Source of the DNA: Pseudomonas sp. AN-1
Lineage (GTDB): Bacteria > Pseudomonadota > Gammaproteobacteria > Pseudomonadales > Pseudomonadaceae
Reading direction: 5' to 3'
Length of the DNA stretch: 64,000 bases
Assembly (NCBI RefSeq): GCF_034057115.1
Contig: NZ_CP139195.1
Location: 1,860,001 to 1,924,000 of the forward strand
Under the pieces are notes generated by a model. The model worked only from the letters and a program-made list of their open reading frames with translations. It searched no databases and had not been told where the DNA came from. Positions 27,138-37,662 of the stretch are shown here, one piece after another. The stretch's first letter is position 1. The number at the start of each line of letters is the position of its first letter. Position numbers and translations under genes: made by a program.

Positions 27138-30100
27138 TCAGGCTTCAGCCAATGCGACGGCCTCCTCGACATTTACCGCCACCAGACGCGAACAACCCGG
27201 CTCGTGCATGGTCACGCCCATCAATTGATCCGCCATTTCCATGGCGATCTTGTTATGGGTGATATAGATGAACTGCACCTTTTCCGACATTTCCTTGACG
27301 AGCCGCGCATAACGGCCAACGTTGGCGTCGTCCAGCGGCGCATCCACCTCGTCGAGCATGCAGAACGGCGCCGGATTGAGCTGGAAGATCGCGAATACCA
27401 GGGCCAGTGCAGTCAGCGCCTTCTCGCCGCCGGACAGCAGATGGATGGTGCTGTTCTTCTTGCCCGGCGGGCGCGCCATGATCGCCACCCCTGTATCGAG
27501 CAGATCCTCGCCGGTAAGTTCCAGATAGGCCTGACCGCCGCCGAACACCTTGGGGAACAGCGCCTGCAGGCCAGCGTTGATCTGCTCGAAGGTTTCCTTG
27601 AAGCGGTTGCGGGTTTCCTTGTCGATCTTGCGGATGACGTTTTCCAGGGTGTCCAGCGCCTCGACCAGGTCGTCGTTCTGCGCATCCAGATAGCGCTTGC
27701 GCTCGGACTGCTGCTGGTATTCCTCGATGGCAGCCAGGTTGATCGGCCCCAGGCGCTGGATACGCGCGGCCAGTTGCTGCAGCCGACTCTCCCACTCGCG
27801 CTCGGCGGCGGCCTCGGGCAGTTCGGCCAGCAGGGTCGACAGCTCGTGCCGGTCTTCGGCCAGCTGGTCCTCCAGCGCCTTGCGGCGCACGCTGAGGGTC
27901 TGCCAGTCGAGGCGCTGCTGCTCGAGCTGGCTGCGCAGCAGCTGGGCCTGCTGCTCGGCGCTGCCGCGACGCTTCTCGGCCTCCCGCAGCTCGCGGTCGG
28001 CGTCGTCGAGGGCCAGGCGCGCCAGGCGCATTTCCTCGTCCACCGCCATGCGCCGCTCGAGCAACCCCTCCAGCTGCATGCGCAATTCCTGCAGCGGCTC
28101 GTCGCCCTCCTCCAGGTTGAGAGCGAGCTGCTCGCAGCGCTCGAACAGGCGCGCCGCCTGCAGCTCGAGACGCTCCAGGGCCTGGCGGGTGGAGTCGTGC
28201 TGGGCACGCAGCGCGCCGAACCGCACCGCCAACTGGTGGGCATGGTCCTTGTGCCGGCGCGCCTCCTGACGCATGCGGTCGAGCCCCTCGCGCAGGGCAT
28301 CGCGGGCGGACAGCAGCTGTTCGCGCTGCTCGGTGTCGCTGGCCATGGCGTCCAGGGCGTCCTGCAGGTACAGGCGCGACTCGCCGAGCTGCTCCACTTC
28401 CAGGGCGCGCTGCTCGGCCAGCTCGGCCAGTTCCTCTTCCAGCCGCCGGCGGCGCAGGGCCAGTTGCTCGTGGCGCGCCTGCAGCGCCGACAGCTGGGCG
28501 CGCAGCTCGCCCTGGCGGCGGCCTTCGTCCTGGATGCGCCGGCGCTGCTGCTCGCGGACCTGCTCCTGCGTCTGCTGCCGCTCGCGCAGCTCGAGCAGGC
28601 GCTCCTCCAGCAGGGCCAGAGCGGCCTCGCGCTCCGCGCGCTCGCCGGCCAGGCGCTCCAGCTCCTGGCCGCGGGCCAGCAGGCCGCCGTCCGTCTCGCC
28701 GCCACGGCGCACCCGCAGGAAGTGCCGGCCGACCCAGTAGCCGTCGCGGCTGATCAGGCTGTCGCCCTCGGCCAGCCCGTCGCGGGCCGCCAGCGCGGCC
28801 CCCAGCGACTCGACCGGGCGCACCCGGCCCAGCCAGGGGGAAAGGTCGAGCGGTGCCTGCACCTTGTCCAGCAGGCTGCCGGGCAGCGCTCCGCCGGCCG
28901 CGGCGCAGGCCAGGCGCAGTTCGCCCTGCTCGAATTCGTCCAGCGCCAGGCCGGCGAAGTCGTCGAGCAGCACCGCCTGCAGGTCGGCGCCGAGCACGGT
29001 CTCCACCGCCAGCTCCCAGCCGGACTCGACGCGCAGGCCCTCGGCCAGGCGCGGCCGACCCTGCAGGTTCTGCTCGCGCAGCCAGGCGGCGGCGCCCGCG
29101 CCCGGGTCCAGCGCGGCCTGCTGCAACGCCTCCAGCGAGGCGAGGCGGCCGTTGAGGCGCTGCAGCTCACCCTGCGCCTGCTGCTGCTCGCGCCCGGCCT
29201 GCTGCAGCTCGTCGCGCAGCTGCTGCAGGCGCTCGGCCAGTTGTTCGTCGCCGGCCTGCAGCTCCTCCAGCTCCAGCTCGCCGGCCGCCAGCTGCTCGGC
29301 CAGCTCCTCCATGCGCGCATCGGCGGGATCGCCGGCCAGCTGGCGGCGCTCGTCCTCGAGACGGCGCTGGCGCTCGACCAAGCGCTCCAGGCTCTGCTCC
29401 AGCTGCTGGATGCGCGCCTGCTGCACCTCGGCCTGGCGGCGCGGCTCGGCGCTGCGCTGGTTGAAGGCGTCCCACTGCTCCTGCCAGGCGTGCATGGCGG
29501 CCTCCGCCTCCTCCAGCGCGCAAGCGCCCTCCTCGGCGGCGGCCCGGGCCAGCTCCTGCTCGGGTTCGAGCATCGCCAGTTCCTCGGCCAGGCTGGCCAG
29601 CAGGTCGCGGTCGTTGCCCAGGTGCGCCTCGGTTTCCGCGCGGGCACGCTCGGCCTCGCGCAGGTCGTCCTGCAGCTGGCGCAGGCGCTGCTGGCCGTGC
29701 TGGATGCTCTGCTCGATGCGCGCGATGTCGCCGCCCACCGAGTAGAAGCGCGCCTGCACCTGGTTGAAGGTTTCCGCCAGCTCGTGGTGACCGTCGCGCA
29801 GGCGCTCGATGCTGGCGTCGGCGTTGCGCTGCTCGGCGACCAGCGCCTCCATGGCCACTTCCTGGTCGCCGATCACGCTCTGCCGCGCCCGCGCCTGCTC
29901 GTCCAGCGCCAGCCAGCGCAGGGCGGCCAGCTCGGCCTTGAGCTGGCGCTCCTCGGCCTTGTACTGCTGGTACTTCTCGGCGGACTGGGCCTGGCGCTGC
30001 AGGCGCTCGAGCTGGCGCTCCAGCTCCTGGCGCAGGTCGGCCAGGCGCTCGAGATTCTCCTGGGTGCGGCGGATGCGACTCTCGGTCTCGCGGCGGCGCT

Positions 30101-30623
30101 CCTTGTACTTGGAGATGCCCGCCGCTTCCTCGATGAAGTTGCGCAGATCCTCCGGGCGCGCCTCGATCAGCTTGGAGATCATCCCCTGCTCGATGATCGA
30201 GTAGCTGCGCGGCCCCAGGCCGGTGCCGAGGAAGATGTCGGTGATGTCGCGCCGACGGCACTTGGTGCCGTTGAGGAAATAGGTGTTCTGCCCTTCGCGG
30301 GTCACCCGGCGGCGGATGGATATCTCGCTCCAACTCGCGTACTCGCCGCCCAGGCTGCCGTCGCCGTTGTCGAACACCAGCTCGATGGACGCCTGCCCCA
30401 CCGGCTTGCGGGTGTTGGAGCCGTTGAAGATGACGTCGGTCATCGACTCGCCGCGCAGGTTCTTCGCCGAGCTCTCGCCCATCACCCAGCGCACGGCGTC
30501 GATGATGTTGGACTTGCCGCAGCCGTTGGGACCGACCACCGCGGCCATGTTGCTGGGGAAGCTGACCGTGGTCGGGTCGACGAAGGACTTGAAGCCGGCC
30601 AGGCGGATGCACTTCAGGCGCAT
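27138..30623 (-). CDS. smc: Chromosome segregation protein SMC
   Basis: The ATPase core of bacterial condensin, 1161 residues. The Walker A motif GPNGCGKSN is at 31-39, followed by the Q-loop region. Two long Gln/Glu/Arg-rich coiled coils (about 170-490 and 660-1000) flank the hinge (about 510-650, ending near [23 protein letters not shown]). The C-terminal ABC part carries the signature [14 protein letters not shown] and Walker [17 protein letters not shown]. Pseudomonads also have MukB-like MksB systems; this is the classical SMC. Downstream zipA and ligA keep the order known in Pseudomonas. ScpA/ScpB genes are not in the window. Confidence 0.97.
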   Translation of the reverse strand: MRLKCIRLAGFKSFVDPTTVSFPSNMAAVVGPNGCGKSNIIDAVRWVMGESSAKNLRGESMTDVIFNGSNTRKPVGQASIELVFDNGDGSLGGEYASWSEISIRRRVTREGQNTYFLNGTKCRRRDITDIFLGTGLGPRSYSIIEQGMISKLIEARPEDLRNFIEEAAGISKYKERRRETESRIRRTQENLERLADLRQELERQLERLQRQAQSAEKYQQYKAEERQLKAELAALRWLALDEQARARQSVIGDQEVAMEALVAEQRNADASIERLRDGHHELAETFNQVQARFYSVGGDIARIEQSIQHGQQRLRQLQDDLREAERARAETEAHLGNDRDLLASLAEELAMLEPEQELARAAAEEGACALEEAEAAMHAWQEQWDAFNQRSAEPRRQAEVQQARIQQLEQSLERLVERQRRLEDERRQLAGDPADARMEELAEQLAAGELELEELQAGDEQLAERLQQLRDELQQAGREQQQAQGELQRLNGRLASLEALQQAALDPGAGAAAWLREQNLQGRPRLAEGLRVESGWELAVETVLGADLQAVLLDDFAGLALDEFEQGELRLACAAAGGALPGSLLDKVQAPLDLSPWLGRVRPVESLGAALAARDGLAEGDSLISRDGYWVGRHFLRVRRGGETDGGLLARGQELERLAGERAEREAALALLEERLLELRERQQTQEQVREQQRRRIQDEGRRQGELRAQLSALQARHEQLALRRRRLEEELAELAEQRALEVEQLGESRLYLQDALDAMASDTEQREQLLSARDALREGLDRMRQEARRHKDHAHQLAVRFGALRAQHDSTRQALERLELQAARLFERCEQLALNLEEGDEPLQELRMQLEGLLERRMAVDEEMRLARLALDDADRELREAEKRRGSAEQQAQLLRSQLEQQRLDWQTLSVRRKALEDQLAEDRHELSTLLAELPEAAAEREWESRLQQLAARIQRLGPINLAAIEEYQQQSERKRYLDAQNDDLVEALDTLENVIRKIDKETRNRFKETFEQINAGLQALFPKVFGGGQAYLELTGEDLLDTGVAIMARPPGKKNSTIHLLSGGEKALTALALVFAIFQLNPAPFCMLDEVDAPLDDANVGRYARLVKEMSEKVQFIYITHNKIAMEMADQLMGVTMHEPGCSRLVAVNVEEAVALAEA

Positions 30624-30855
30624 GGCGGGAGGCTCCGGGCACGGCGGCCAGACGGGCGACGAAGAGGGGCGGACGGCGGAATCATGGGCGGGCGTCTGAC
30701 CGGGGTTGCGCGGCGCGGCAGTCTAGCACAGGGGCCGGGCGGCTCAGGAGGGGCGCGGACGGAGCGCCGCCGACCTCGCGCGGATGTGTGCGCCACGGCA
30801 CGCGGACAGGGCGCCGGGGACGCTGCTAATCTGGCGACAGACCAAGGAGCAGCCC

Positions 30856-31692
30856 ATGTCCCTTCCCCCGCCGTCCGGCTGGCGCCACCGCCTGTACGTG
30901 ATCATCTTCCAGGTCGACACCCCGGCCGGGAGGCGTTTCGACGAGTTCCTGCTGCTGGCCATCCTCGCCAGCCTGGTGGTGGTGATGCTGGACAGCGTGG
31001 AGTCGGTCGGCCGCGAGCACGGCGCCCTGCTCGGCATGCTGGAATGGAGCTTCACCGCCCTGTTCGCCGTCGAGTACCTGGCTCGCCTGTACTGCTCGCC
31101 CCGGCCGCTGCGCTACGCCTTCAGCTTCTACGGGCTGATCGACCTGCTCGCCGTGCTGCCCGGCATCCTCGCCCTCGTCTTCGCCGACGCCCAGTTCCTG
31201 ATCATCGTCCGCGTGCTGCGCATGCTGCGGGTGTTCCGCGTGCTCAAGCTGACGCCCTACCTCAGCCAGGCGAATTTCCTGCTGGTGGCGCTGCGGGGCA
31301 GCCGACAGAAGATCATCGTGTTCCTGCTCACCGTCAGCACCCTGGTCATCGTGTTCGGCACCCTGATGTACGTGATCGAGGGGCCGGCCCACGGCTTCAG
31401 CAGCATCCCCACCAGCATCTACTGGGCGGTGGTGACCCTGACCACCGTCGGTTTCGGCGACATCACGCCGAAGACACCGCTGGGCCAGGGCCTGGCCAGC
31501 CTGATCATGATCACCGGCTATTCGATCATCGCCGTGCCGACCGGCATCTTCACCGCCGAGCTGGCCAGCGCCATGCGCAGCGGCGAGGGCGGCCTGCAGC
31601 GGCCATGCCCGACCTGCGGCAAGCCCAGCCACGAGGCTGGTGCCAGCTTCTGCTGCCGCTGCGGTCACCCGCTGTTCCCTCGTGCGGACTGA
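30856..31692 (+). CDS. Voltage-gated-type ion channel with C-terminal zinc ribbon
   Basis: A 278-residue inner-membrane channel subunit of the six-helix voltage-gated superfamily. S1 starts at about residue 28, S4 is the arginine-rich RVLRMLRVFRVLKL (119-132), and the pore filter is TTVGFGD (196-202), a potassium-type filter. After S6 the short cytoplasmic tail has four cysteines (C251, C254, C266, C269, as CPTC and CRC within SFCCRCG) arranged as a zinc ribbon, where many relatives have an RCK or cyclic-nucleotide domain. ATG 30856 follows AAGGAGC. It is divergent from smc. Confidence 0.88.
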   Translation: MSLPPPSGWRHRLYVIIFQVDTPAGRRFDEFLLLAILASLVVVMLDSVESVGREHGALLGMLEWSFTALFAVEYLARLYCSPRPLRYAFSFYGLIDLLAVLPGILALVFADAQFLIIVRVLRMLRVFRVLKLTPYLSQANFLLVALRGSRQKIIVFLLTVSTLVIVFGTLMYVIEGPAHGFSSIPTSIYWAVVTLTTVGFGDITPKTPLGQGLASLIMITGYSIIAVPTGIFTAELASAMRSGEGGLQRPCPTCGKPSHEAGASFCCRCGHPLFPRAD

Positions 31693-31764
31693 GCCCCGGC
31701 GCCGCCCGCACAAGAAGGGCGCGGGGCCCGCAGGCCGCCGCGCCCGTTCCACCGCCGGAGCGCC

Positions 31765-32646
31765 TCAGCGTTCACCGCGACTCTCGCCCCGCTCCTGCCA
31801 CTGACGGCCGCCGTCGCGCTGACGCGCCGGCCCCATGCGCTGACCACCCGCGTCATCCGGCGACGAGGAGGACGGCGAAGCCATGCGCCGCTCATGGCGC
31901 TGCTCGCCTACCTGCTGCTGGCGATGCGGTTCGCGTTGCTGCCACTGACGCTGCGGACGCTGCTGCCACTGGTGCTCCTGCTGGCGCTCGGGGCGCTGCG
32001 ACTGCCACTGCCGCTGCGGGCGCGTCTCGATGCGCTGCTGCGGCCACTGGCGCTCCTGGCGGACGTCCAGACGCTGCTGCTGCCACTGACGCTGCTGCTG
32101 TTGCAGTTCGCGCTGGCGGCGCCAGTCCCGCTCCCGCTCCTGCTCCTGTTGCCATGCGCGCAGGCGCTGCTCGCCCTCGCTCGGGTTGCGCCATTCGCGC
32201 TGCGGCGTGCCGGGGCCGTAGTAGCGGCCCTGGTCGCGGCGCTCCCACTGGCCGTCACCACGGTAGTCGTGGCGGCGGTTGTCGTAGTGGCGATTGTCGT
32301 AGCGCGGCTGCGAATGGTAGCGCTGCCCCAGCCGCGGCGGGACATGGCGATGCTCGATCACCCGCCACGGGCCGTTGAACTGCCGTCCCGACGACCAGTG
32401 GTTGTCGTTCCAGCGGTAGTAGGTGTGGTCATGGTAGTAGGTGCGCGGATAGCCCGTGCTCACATAGACGCGCAGGTCGTCGTCCCAGCGCCAGTGGCCA
32501 TGGCGGGGCGGCGGGTAGTAGCCGCCATGGCGGGGATAGTCGCCATAGCGGGGATAGTCGTCGTAGCCGTAATCCCCCTCGACGACGGTGCAGGCCGTCA
32601 GCGGCAGGATCAGGGCCATCAGGATCCCCACGGCACAACGCCTCAT
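31765..32646 (-). CDS. Gln/Arg-rich predicted lipoprotein
   Basis: A 293-residue protein with a lipoprotein signal (MRRCAVGILMALILPLTAC, lipobox LTAC). The first third is rich in Tyr, His, Pro, Trp and Asp (YGDYPRHGGYYPPP, HWRWDDDLRVYVSTGYP), resembling small outer-membrane-associated YXWD-type proteins. From about residue 150 it becomes low complexity, with Gln/Arg repeats of the form QWQQQR/RPQRQWQ to near the end. Such a basic, unstructured tail suggests binding to polyanions such as LPS or DNA, but this is inference. It is monocistronic, between the channel gene and ccmI. Confidence 0.75.
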   Translation of the reverse strand: MRRCAVGILMALILPLTACTVVEGDYGYDDYPRYGDYPRHGGYYPPPRHGHWRWDDDLRVYVSTGYPRTYYHDHTYYRWNDNHWSSGRQFNGPWRVIEHRHVPPRLGQRYHSQPRYDNRHYDNRRHDYRGDGQWERRDQGRYYGPGTPQREWRNPSEGEQRLRAWQQEQERERDWRRQRELQQQQRQWQQQRLDVRQERQWPQQRIETRPQRQWQSQRPERQQEHQWQQRPQRQWQQREPHRQQQVGEQRHERRMASPSSSSPDDAGGQRMGPARQRDGGRQWQERGESRGER

Positions 32647-32790
32647 TTGCTAGCCTCCACGGCAGGCGCGGGCCTGCTCGGACATTGGTCGACGCCCGGC
32701 GCGACAGTCGCAGCCGGGTCATCCTTCAGACAACGGGTCCGACCACTGGTTGCAGTGCCGCGAGCCGGCCAGGACGGCCGCAGGGAGCCT

Positions 32791-32815
32791 GGCCGCTCCA
32801 CCGAGGGGAGCGGCC
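32791..32815. terminator. GC-rich hairpin after ccmI
   Basis: GGCCGCTCC (32791-32799) pairs perfectly with GGAGCGGCC (32807-32815), eight bases beyond the ccmI stop codon on the minus strand. There is no T run, so it may slow or protect the transcript end instead of acting as a classical terminator. Confidence 0.4.
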
Positions 32816-32822
32816 GTGGCGG

Positions 32823-34025
32823 TCAGGGCTGCTCCGCCTTGTCGATCACCAGCGCCTGCTCGCCCGCCTCGGCAGTCTTCAGCACGCCGCTCTGGCCGAT
32901 CCACTCGCCCTGCATCGGGCTGCCGGCACGGGAGATGCGCGCCACCAGCTGGATCTCGGCGAAGTTGGACAGCTTGAGCTGCGGCATCATCGCATCGGCA
33001 TCGGAGAGGCTGACTTCCACCGGCAGGTCGGAGACCTTCAGGCGCTTGGCGGCCAGCGGCATCGGCGGACCGGAGGCGGCACGGGCGAAGACGAACAGCG
33101 TATCGTCCGGCTGCACCTTGCCGGCCAGTTCCGGGGCCAGGCTGACCCGGACCTTGAGTTCCACCGCGGCCGGCGCGACCGGTGCCTCGGGCACCTTCTC
33201 GCCGCGGGCGACCAGTTGCTCGCGGGCACGCTCGATGCCGCCCTCGATGGCCTGGCGCGACGGATCGTTCGGCTCCAGCACCGCCACCAGACGCTGCCAG
33301 TAGCCCATGGCGTCGCCATAGCGCTGCTCCTCGAAGGCGGCGATGCCGAGCAGGCCGAGGGTGGTGACCTCCTGCGGATCGAGCCTGAGCGCCTCCTCGC
33401 CGAGGCTGCGCACCTGCTCGGTGAACTTCTGCCCCTCGGCGAAGTACAGCGCCTGCGCCCACTGGCCGAGCAGCTCCGGCTGGCGGCCGGCCAGTTCGGC
33501 GGCGCGGGCGAAGGCCGGGGCGGCGTCCCCGGGACGCTGCTGGGCCATGTAGCTGCGACCGAGGAAGTACCAGGCCTCGGCCTGGTCCGGCTGCAGGCGC
33601 ACGGTTTCCTCGAGGCGCGCGATCACCTCGTCCATGTTCTTCGGCGCCACGGCCAGCTGTTCGCGCAGCTTCAGCGCATCGCTGGCGCCCCAGTGCAGGT
33701 ACAGGGCGAGGCCGGCGACCGGCACCAGCACGGCCAGCGTCAGCGGCAGCCAGCGGCCCAGCGGGCGACGCGCCGCCTCGGCCTGCTCGGCGTCGTCCAG
33801 CAGCTCGCGGGCGGCCTCGCTGCGCCCGGCCTCCAGCTGGGCGGCATCCAGGCTGCCGGCGGCATGCTGGGCGTCCAGCTCGGCGATGCGCTCCTGATAC
33901 AGGGCGACGTTGAGGGCGGTGCGGTCTTCCTCGGCCTGGGCGCGGCGGCCGCGCAGCAGCGGAATCAGCAGGAAGGCGAGCGCTGCCAGCAGCAGCACCG
34001 CGGCAGCAAGCCAGAAAGCGGTCAT
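32823..34025 (-). CDS. ccmI: Cytochrome c maturation protein CcmI
   Basis: Chaperone that binds the C-terminus of apocytochrome c and hands it to the CcmFH ligation complex. The 400-residue product has two N-terminal membrane helices (residues 2-24 and about 90-112) separated by a cytoplasmic loop with a leucine-zipper-like helix, then a periplasmic TPR domain (about 130-280, AWYFLGRSYMAQQRPGDAAPAF) and a C-terminal beta domain. It overlaps ccmH by four bases (ATGA) and is the last gene of the ccm operon. Confidence 0.94.
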   Translation of the reverse strand: MTAFWLAAAVLLLAALAFLLIPLLRGRRAQAEEDRTALNVALYQERIAELDAQHAAGSLDAAQLEAGRSEAARELLDDAEQAEAARRPLGRWLPLTLAVLVPVAGLALYLHWGASDALKLREQLAVAPKNMDEVIARLEETVRLQPDQAEAWYFLGRSYMAQQRPGDAAPAFARAAELAGRQPELLGQWAQALYFAEGQKFTEQVRSLGEEALRLDPQEVTTLGLLGIAAFEEQRYGDAMGYWQRLVAVLEPNDPSRQAIEGGIERAREQLVARGEKVPEAPVAPAAVELKVRVSLAPELAGKVQPDDTLFVFARAASGPPMPLAAKRLKVSDLPVEVSLSDADAMMPQLKLSNFAEIQLVARISRAGSPMQGEWIGQSGVLKTAEAGEQALVIDKAEQP

Positions 34026-34513
34026 TGGTCAGCCTTGCTCTTGTCGGAAGCGTTCTTCAGCAGTTGGTCGAGGCGCGTGCGCTCCTCGGCGGAGAGGTCG
34101 GCGCCCTGGCCGAATGCCGCGGGACGGCGGCGACGCAGGACGATCAGCGCCAGCACGCCGAGACCGCCGCCGAGCAGCAGCCACGGGCCGTACCAGAGCA
34201 GCCAGGTACGCGCATCGACCGGCGGGTTGTAGCGCACGAAGTCGCCGTAGCGGGCCACCAGGAAGTCGACGATCTCCTGGTTGCTCTTGCCTTCGCCGAG
34301 CATGCGGTGGATCTCGCGGCGCAGGTCCATGGCGATCGGCGCGTCGGAGTCGGCGATGTTCTGGTTCTGGCACTTCGGGCAGCGCAGCTCCTCGGTGAGG
34401 GTGCGGTAGCGCTCGCGCGCCGCCTCGTCCTTGAACTCGTAGGTGTCGATGGCCGCCTGGGCGCCCAGCGACAGGGTCAGGCCCAGCAGGGCTGCGGAGA
34501 GCAGTCGTTTCAT
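34022..34513 (-). CDS. ccmH: Cytochrome c-type biogenesis protein CcmH
   Basis: Periplasmic thiol-disulfide protein that keeps the apocytochrome haem-binding cysteines reduced. The 163-residue product has a signal peptide, the active-site motif LRCPKCQNQ (Cys46 and Cys49), and a C-terminal membrane anchor (WLLWYGPWLLLGGGLGVLALIVL). This is the short CcmL-type protein of the separated CcmH/CcmI arrangement used by pseudomonads, unlike the fused E. coli CcmH. Its ATG shares a base with the ccmG stop codon. Confidence 0.95.
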   Translation of the reverse strand: MKRLLSAALLGLTLSLGAQAAIDTYEFKDEAARERYRTLTEELRCPKCQNQNIADSDAPIAMDLRREIHRMLGEGKSNQEIVDFLVARYGDFVRYNPPVDARTWLLWYGPWLLLGGGLGVLALIVLRRRRPAAFGQGADLSAEERTRLDQLLKNASDKSKADQ

Positions 34514-35043
34514 CAGCGCGCGTCCACCAGTTGCTGGTACAGCGGAGCCAGCTGTTCGCGCCAGACGCGCTCGTCGATGGCGCCGACGTACTTGTGACGG
34601 ATGATGCCGTCCTTGTCGATCAGGAAGGTTTCCGGCGCGCCGTAGACCCCGAGGTTGATGCCCAGGCTGCCCTGCGGGTCCTCGACGTTGAGGCGGTAGG
34701 GGTTGCCCAGATCGTTGAGCCACTTGCGCGCCGCCTCGCCGTTGTCCTTGTAGTTGACGCCGTAGACCACCACGCCCTGCCCGGCCAACTGGTTGAGCAT
34801 CGCGTGCTCGGCGCGGCAGGTCGGGCACCAGGTCGCCCAGACGTTGACCAGCGCCGGCCCCTTGAGGTCGCCGGAGCTGACGGTGCGCGTCGGGTCTTCC
34901 AGCGACGGCAGGGCGAAGCCGGGCAGCGGCTTGCCGATCATGGTCGTGCCGATGTCGCGCGGATCGAGGAACAGGCCCTTGTAGAGGAAACCGGCCAGCA
35001 CCAGGAAACCGAGCAGCGGCAGCAGCAGGATTGCCCGTTTCAT
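34513..35043 (-). CDS. ccmG: Thiol:disulfide interchange protein CcmG/DsbE
   Basis: Membrane-anchored periplasmic thioredoxin that reduces apocytochrome c. It has 176 residues: one N-terminal helix (residues 4-24), then a thioredoxin fold with WATWCPTC (Cys72/Cys75 region) and the cis-proline segment YGAPETFLID, typical of CcmG. It overlaps ccmF by four bases and ccmH by one. Confidence 0.96.
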   Translation of the reverse strand: MKRAILLLPLLGFLVLAGFLYKGLFLDPRDIGTTMIGKPLPGFALPSLEDPTRTVSSGDLKGPALVNVWATWCPTCRAEHAMLNQLAGQGVVVYGVNYKDNGEAARKWLNDLGNPYRLNVEDPQGSLGINLGVYGAPETFLIDKDGIIRHKYVGAIDERVWREQLAPLYQQLVDAR

Positions 35044-37013
35044 GCTTGCACTCCAGTCATGCCCAGCGCCTCGCGGGCCCTGGTGGTCACCTTGACCCGG
35101 TAGCGACGGTCGAGCGCGGCGAGCAGGCCGCCGCAGGCCATCAGCAGGCCGCCCAGCCAGATCCAGCGCACGAACGGCTTGACGTGCAGGCGCACGGCCC
35201 AGGCGCCGTTCTCCAGCGGCTCGCCGAGGGCGACGTAGAGGTCGCGGGTGAAGCCCGGATCGATGCCGGCCTCGGTCATCGGCATGCCGCGCACCTGGTA
35301 GATACGCTTCTCCGGATGCAGCACGGCGATCTCCTCGCCATCCTCCAGCACGCGCACGGTGCCGCGATCGGAGGTGAAATTGGGGCCTTCGTGGTGACGG
35401 GTACCGTCGAAGGCGAAGCGGTAGCCACCGACTTCCACCGACTCGCCGGGCGCCATGCGCAGGTCACGCTCGACGTTGTACTGGCTGGACAGCACGATGC
35501 CGAGGGCGGTCACCGCGATGCCGAAGTGCGCCAGCTGCATGCCCCAGTAGCTGCGCGACAGGCCGGCGATGCCCTTGACCAGCCCCTTGTGGCGGGTCTT
35601 GTCGAGCAGGTCGCGCAGCCCGGCGAGCACCACCCAGGCGGCCAGCAGGCAGGCGGCCAGCACCGCCCAGTGGAAGTCGCCGAGCAGGAAGGCGGCAGCG
35701 ACGCCCAGCACGCCGCTGGCGACCAGTACCGGCAGCAGCATGCCGCCCAGCCAGCCCAGCGGGGTGTCCTTCCAGCGCACCAGCACGCCGACGCCCAGGG
35801 CGACCATGAGGATGGCCATCAGCGGCAGGAACAGCGCGTTGAAGTACGGCGGGCCGACCGACAGCTTGGCGCCGGACAGGGCGTCGAGCACCAGCGGATA
35901 GAGGGTGCCGAGCAGGATCATGGCGCAGGTCACCACCAGGATCAGGTTGTTGGCCAGCAGCAGGGTCTCGCGCGACCACAGGCCGAAGCCGATGACGCTC
36001 TTGACCACCGGCGCGCGCAGGGCGAACAGGGTCAGCGAGCTGCCGACCACGAACAGCAGGAAGATCAGGATGAAGGTGCCGCGCTCGGGATCGGCGGCGA
36101 AGGCGTGCACCGAGGTCAGCACGCCGGAGCGCACCAGGAAGGTACCGAGCAGGCTCAGCGAGAAGGCGGCGATGGCCAGCAGCACCGTCCAGCTCTTGAA
36201 CACGCCGCGCTTCTCGGTCACCGCCAGCGAGTGCAGCAGCGCGGTGCCGACCAGCCAGGGCATGAACGAGGCATTCTCCACCGGGTCCCAGAACCACCAG
36301 CCGCCCCAGCCCAGCTCGTAGTAGGCCCACCAGGAGCCGAGCACGATGCCGATGCTGAGGAAGGCCCAGGCGACTATGGTCCACGGCCGCGACCAGCGCG
36401 CCCAGGCGGCGTCGAGGCGGCCGCCGAGCAGGGCGGCGATGGCGAAGGCGAACACCACAGAGAATCCGACGTAGCCCATGTACAGCATCGGCGGGTGGAC
36501 GATCAGGCCGAAGTCCTGCAGCAGCGGGTTGAGGTCGCCGCCGTCGCGCGGCGCGTTGGGCAGCAGGCGCGCGAAGGGGTTGGAGGTGACGATCAGGAAC
36601 AGCAGGAAGCCGACGCTGATCATCCCCATCACGCCGAGCACGCGGGCCAGCATCACCTCCGGCAGCTGGCGGGAGAACACCGACACGGCGAAGGTCCAGC
36701 TGGCGAGGATCAGCGCCCACAGCAGCAGCGAGCCCTCGTGGGCGCCCCACACCGCGCTGAACTTGTAGAACCAGGGCAGCGCGCTGTTGGAGTTGCTGGC
36801 CACGTAGGCCACCGAGAAGTCGTCGACCAGGAACGCCTGAGTCAGGCACAGGAAGGAGAACAGCAGGAAGGCGAACTGGCCCCAGGCCGCCGGGCGGGCC
36901 AGGCTCATCCACTGCGCATCGCCGCGCCAGGCGCCGATCATCGGCAGGGTCGCCTGCACCGCGGCCAGGCACAGGGCGAGGATCATGGCCAGATGGCCGA
37001 GCTCGGGAATCAT
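35040..37013 (-). CDS. ccmF: Cytochrome c haem lyase subunit CcmF
   Basis: Large integral membrane component of the haem-ligation complex. The 657-residue product has about 15 hydrophobic helices and the tryptophan-rich haem-handling motif [15 protein letters not shown] in a periplasmic loop, plus conserved histidines ([22 protein letters not shown]). The C-terminal periplasmic domain before the last helix is present. Four-base overlaps with ccmE and ccmG indicate coupled translation. Confidence 0.97.
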   Translation of the reverse strand: MIPELGHLAMILALCLAAVQATLPMIGAWRGDAQWMSLARPAAWGQFAFLLFSFLCLTQAFLVDDFSVAYVASNSNSALPWFYKFSAVWGAHEGSLLLWALILASWTFAVSVFSRQLPEVMLARVLGVMGMISVGFLLFLIVTSNPFARLLPNAPRDGGDLNPLLQDFGLIVHPPMLYMGYVGFSVVFAFAIAALLGGRLDAAWARWSRPWTIVAWAFLSIGIVLGSWWAYYELGWGGWWFWDPVENASFMPWLVGTALLHSLAVTEKRGVFKSWTVLLAIAAFSLSLLGTFLVRSGVLTSVHAFAADPERGTFILIFLLFVVGSSLTLFALRAPVVKSVIGFGLWSRETLLLANNLILVVTCAMILLGTLYPLVLDALSGAKLSVGPPYFNALFLPLMAILMVALGVGVLVRWKDTPLGWLGGMLLPVLVASGVLGVAAAFLLGDFHWAVLAACLLAAWVVLAGLRDLLDKTRHKGLVKGIAGLSRSYWGMQLAHFGIAVTALGIVLSSQYNVERDLRMAPGESVEVGGYRFAFDGTRHHEGPNFTSDRGTVRVLEDGEEIAVLHPEKRIYQVRGMPMTEAGIDPGFTRDLYVALGEPLENGAWAVRLHVKPFVRWIWLGGLLMACGGLLAALDRRYRVKVTTRAREALGMTGVQA

Positions 37014-37489
37014 TGCTTGCCCTCCGCGCTACCCATGGCCGCCGGCGGCATGCCGGCCGGCAGCTTGCCGCTGTCCTTGAGCGCCTTGGTCACCTCGGGC
37101 GGCATGTAGTTTTCGTCGTGCTTGGCCAGCACCTCGTCGGCGACCAGCACGCCGCTCGCGTTGAGGCGGCCGAGGGCGACTATGCCCTGCCCCTCGCGGA
37201 ACAGGTCGGGAAGGATGCCGCGGTACTGGATGGTCACGTCCTTGGCATAGTCGGTGACCACGAACTGCACGTCCAGCGAGTCGGCCGAGCGGCTCACCGA
37301 GCCCTCCTTGACCATGCCGCCGGCGCGGATGCGGGTGTCCTGCGGCGCCTCGCCGGCGGCGATCTGCGTCGGCGTGTAGAACAGGTTGATGTTCTGCTGC
37401 AGGGCGCTGAGCGCCAGGCCGACGGCCACGCCGACGCCGGCGAGGATGCCGAGGATGATGAACAGGCGCTTCTTGCGGACAGGATTCAT
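37010..37489 (-). CDS. ccmE: Haem chaperone CcmE
   Basis: Periplasmic carrier that covalently binds haem before transfer to apocytochrome. It has 159 residues: one N-terminal membrane helix ([20 protein letters not shown]), an OB-fold domain, and the haem-binding histidine in [12 protein letters not shown] near residue 126. ATG 37489 ([10 protein letters not shown]) is the family start, although the frame runs further upstream. It overlaps ccmD and ccmF by four bases each. Confidence 0.96.
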   Translation of the reverse strand: MNPVRKKRLFIILGILAGVGVAVGLALSALQQNINLFYTPTQIAAGEAPQDTRIRAGGMVKEGSVSRSADSLDVQFVVTDYAKDVTIQYRGILPDLFREGQGIVALGRLNASGVLVADEVLAKHDENYMPPEVTKALKDSGKLPAGMPPAAMGSAEGKQ

Positions 37490-37662
37490 TGCTTGCTCTC
37501 CCGGCGCAGACGGCGCGCCTCGTCTTGCAGGTAACGGCGGCGCGCCAGGATCGGCAGCGCGACGTTGAGGGCCAGGACCGCCAGGCTGATGCCATAGGAA
37601 GTCCACACGTACAGGCCATGCTTGCCCATGGCGAGGAAATCGGCGAAGGACTCGAAACTCAC
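37486..37662 (-). CDS. ccmD: Haem exporter protein CcmD
   Basis: A 58-residue single-helix membrane protein (helix about residues 18-40, [20 protein letters not shown]) with a basic C-terminal tail. It is needed to release haem-loaded CcmE from the CcmABC complex. It begins at GTG 37662, overlapping the ccmC stop by four bases; no ATG start fits. The conserved [19 protein letters not shown] stretch identifies it. Confidence 0.93.
   Translation of the reverse strand: MSFESFADFLAMGKHGLYVWTSYGISLAVLALNVALPILARRRYLQDEARRLRRESKQ

Noticed and set aside
27129-32378. A 1749-codon open frame on the plus strand, antisense to smc
   Set aside because: Its translation is a Leu/Gln/Ala-rich mirror of SMC coiled-coil codons. 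Long antisense frames are expected opposite GC-rich genes, and smc has full motifs and a start.
37486-37662. ccmD seeming to lack a start codon
   Set aside because: GTG 37662 overlaps the ccmC stop by four bases, as at other junctions in this operon, and gives the family N-terminus.
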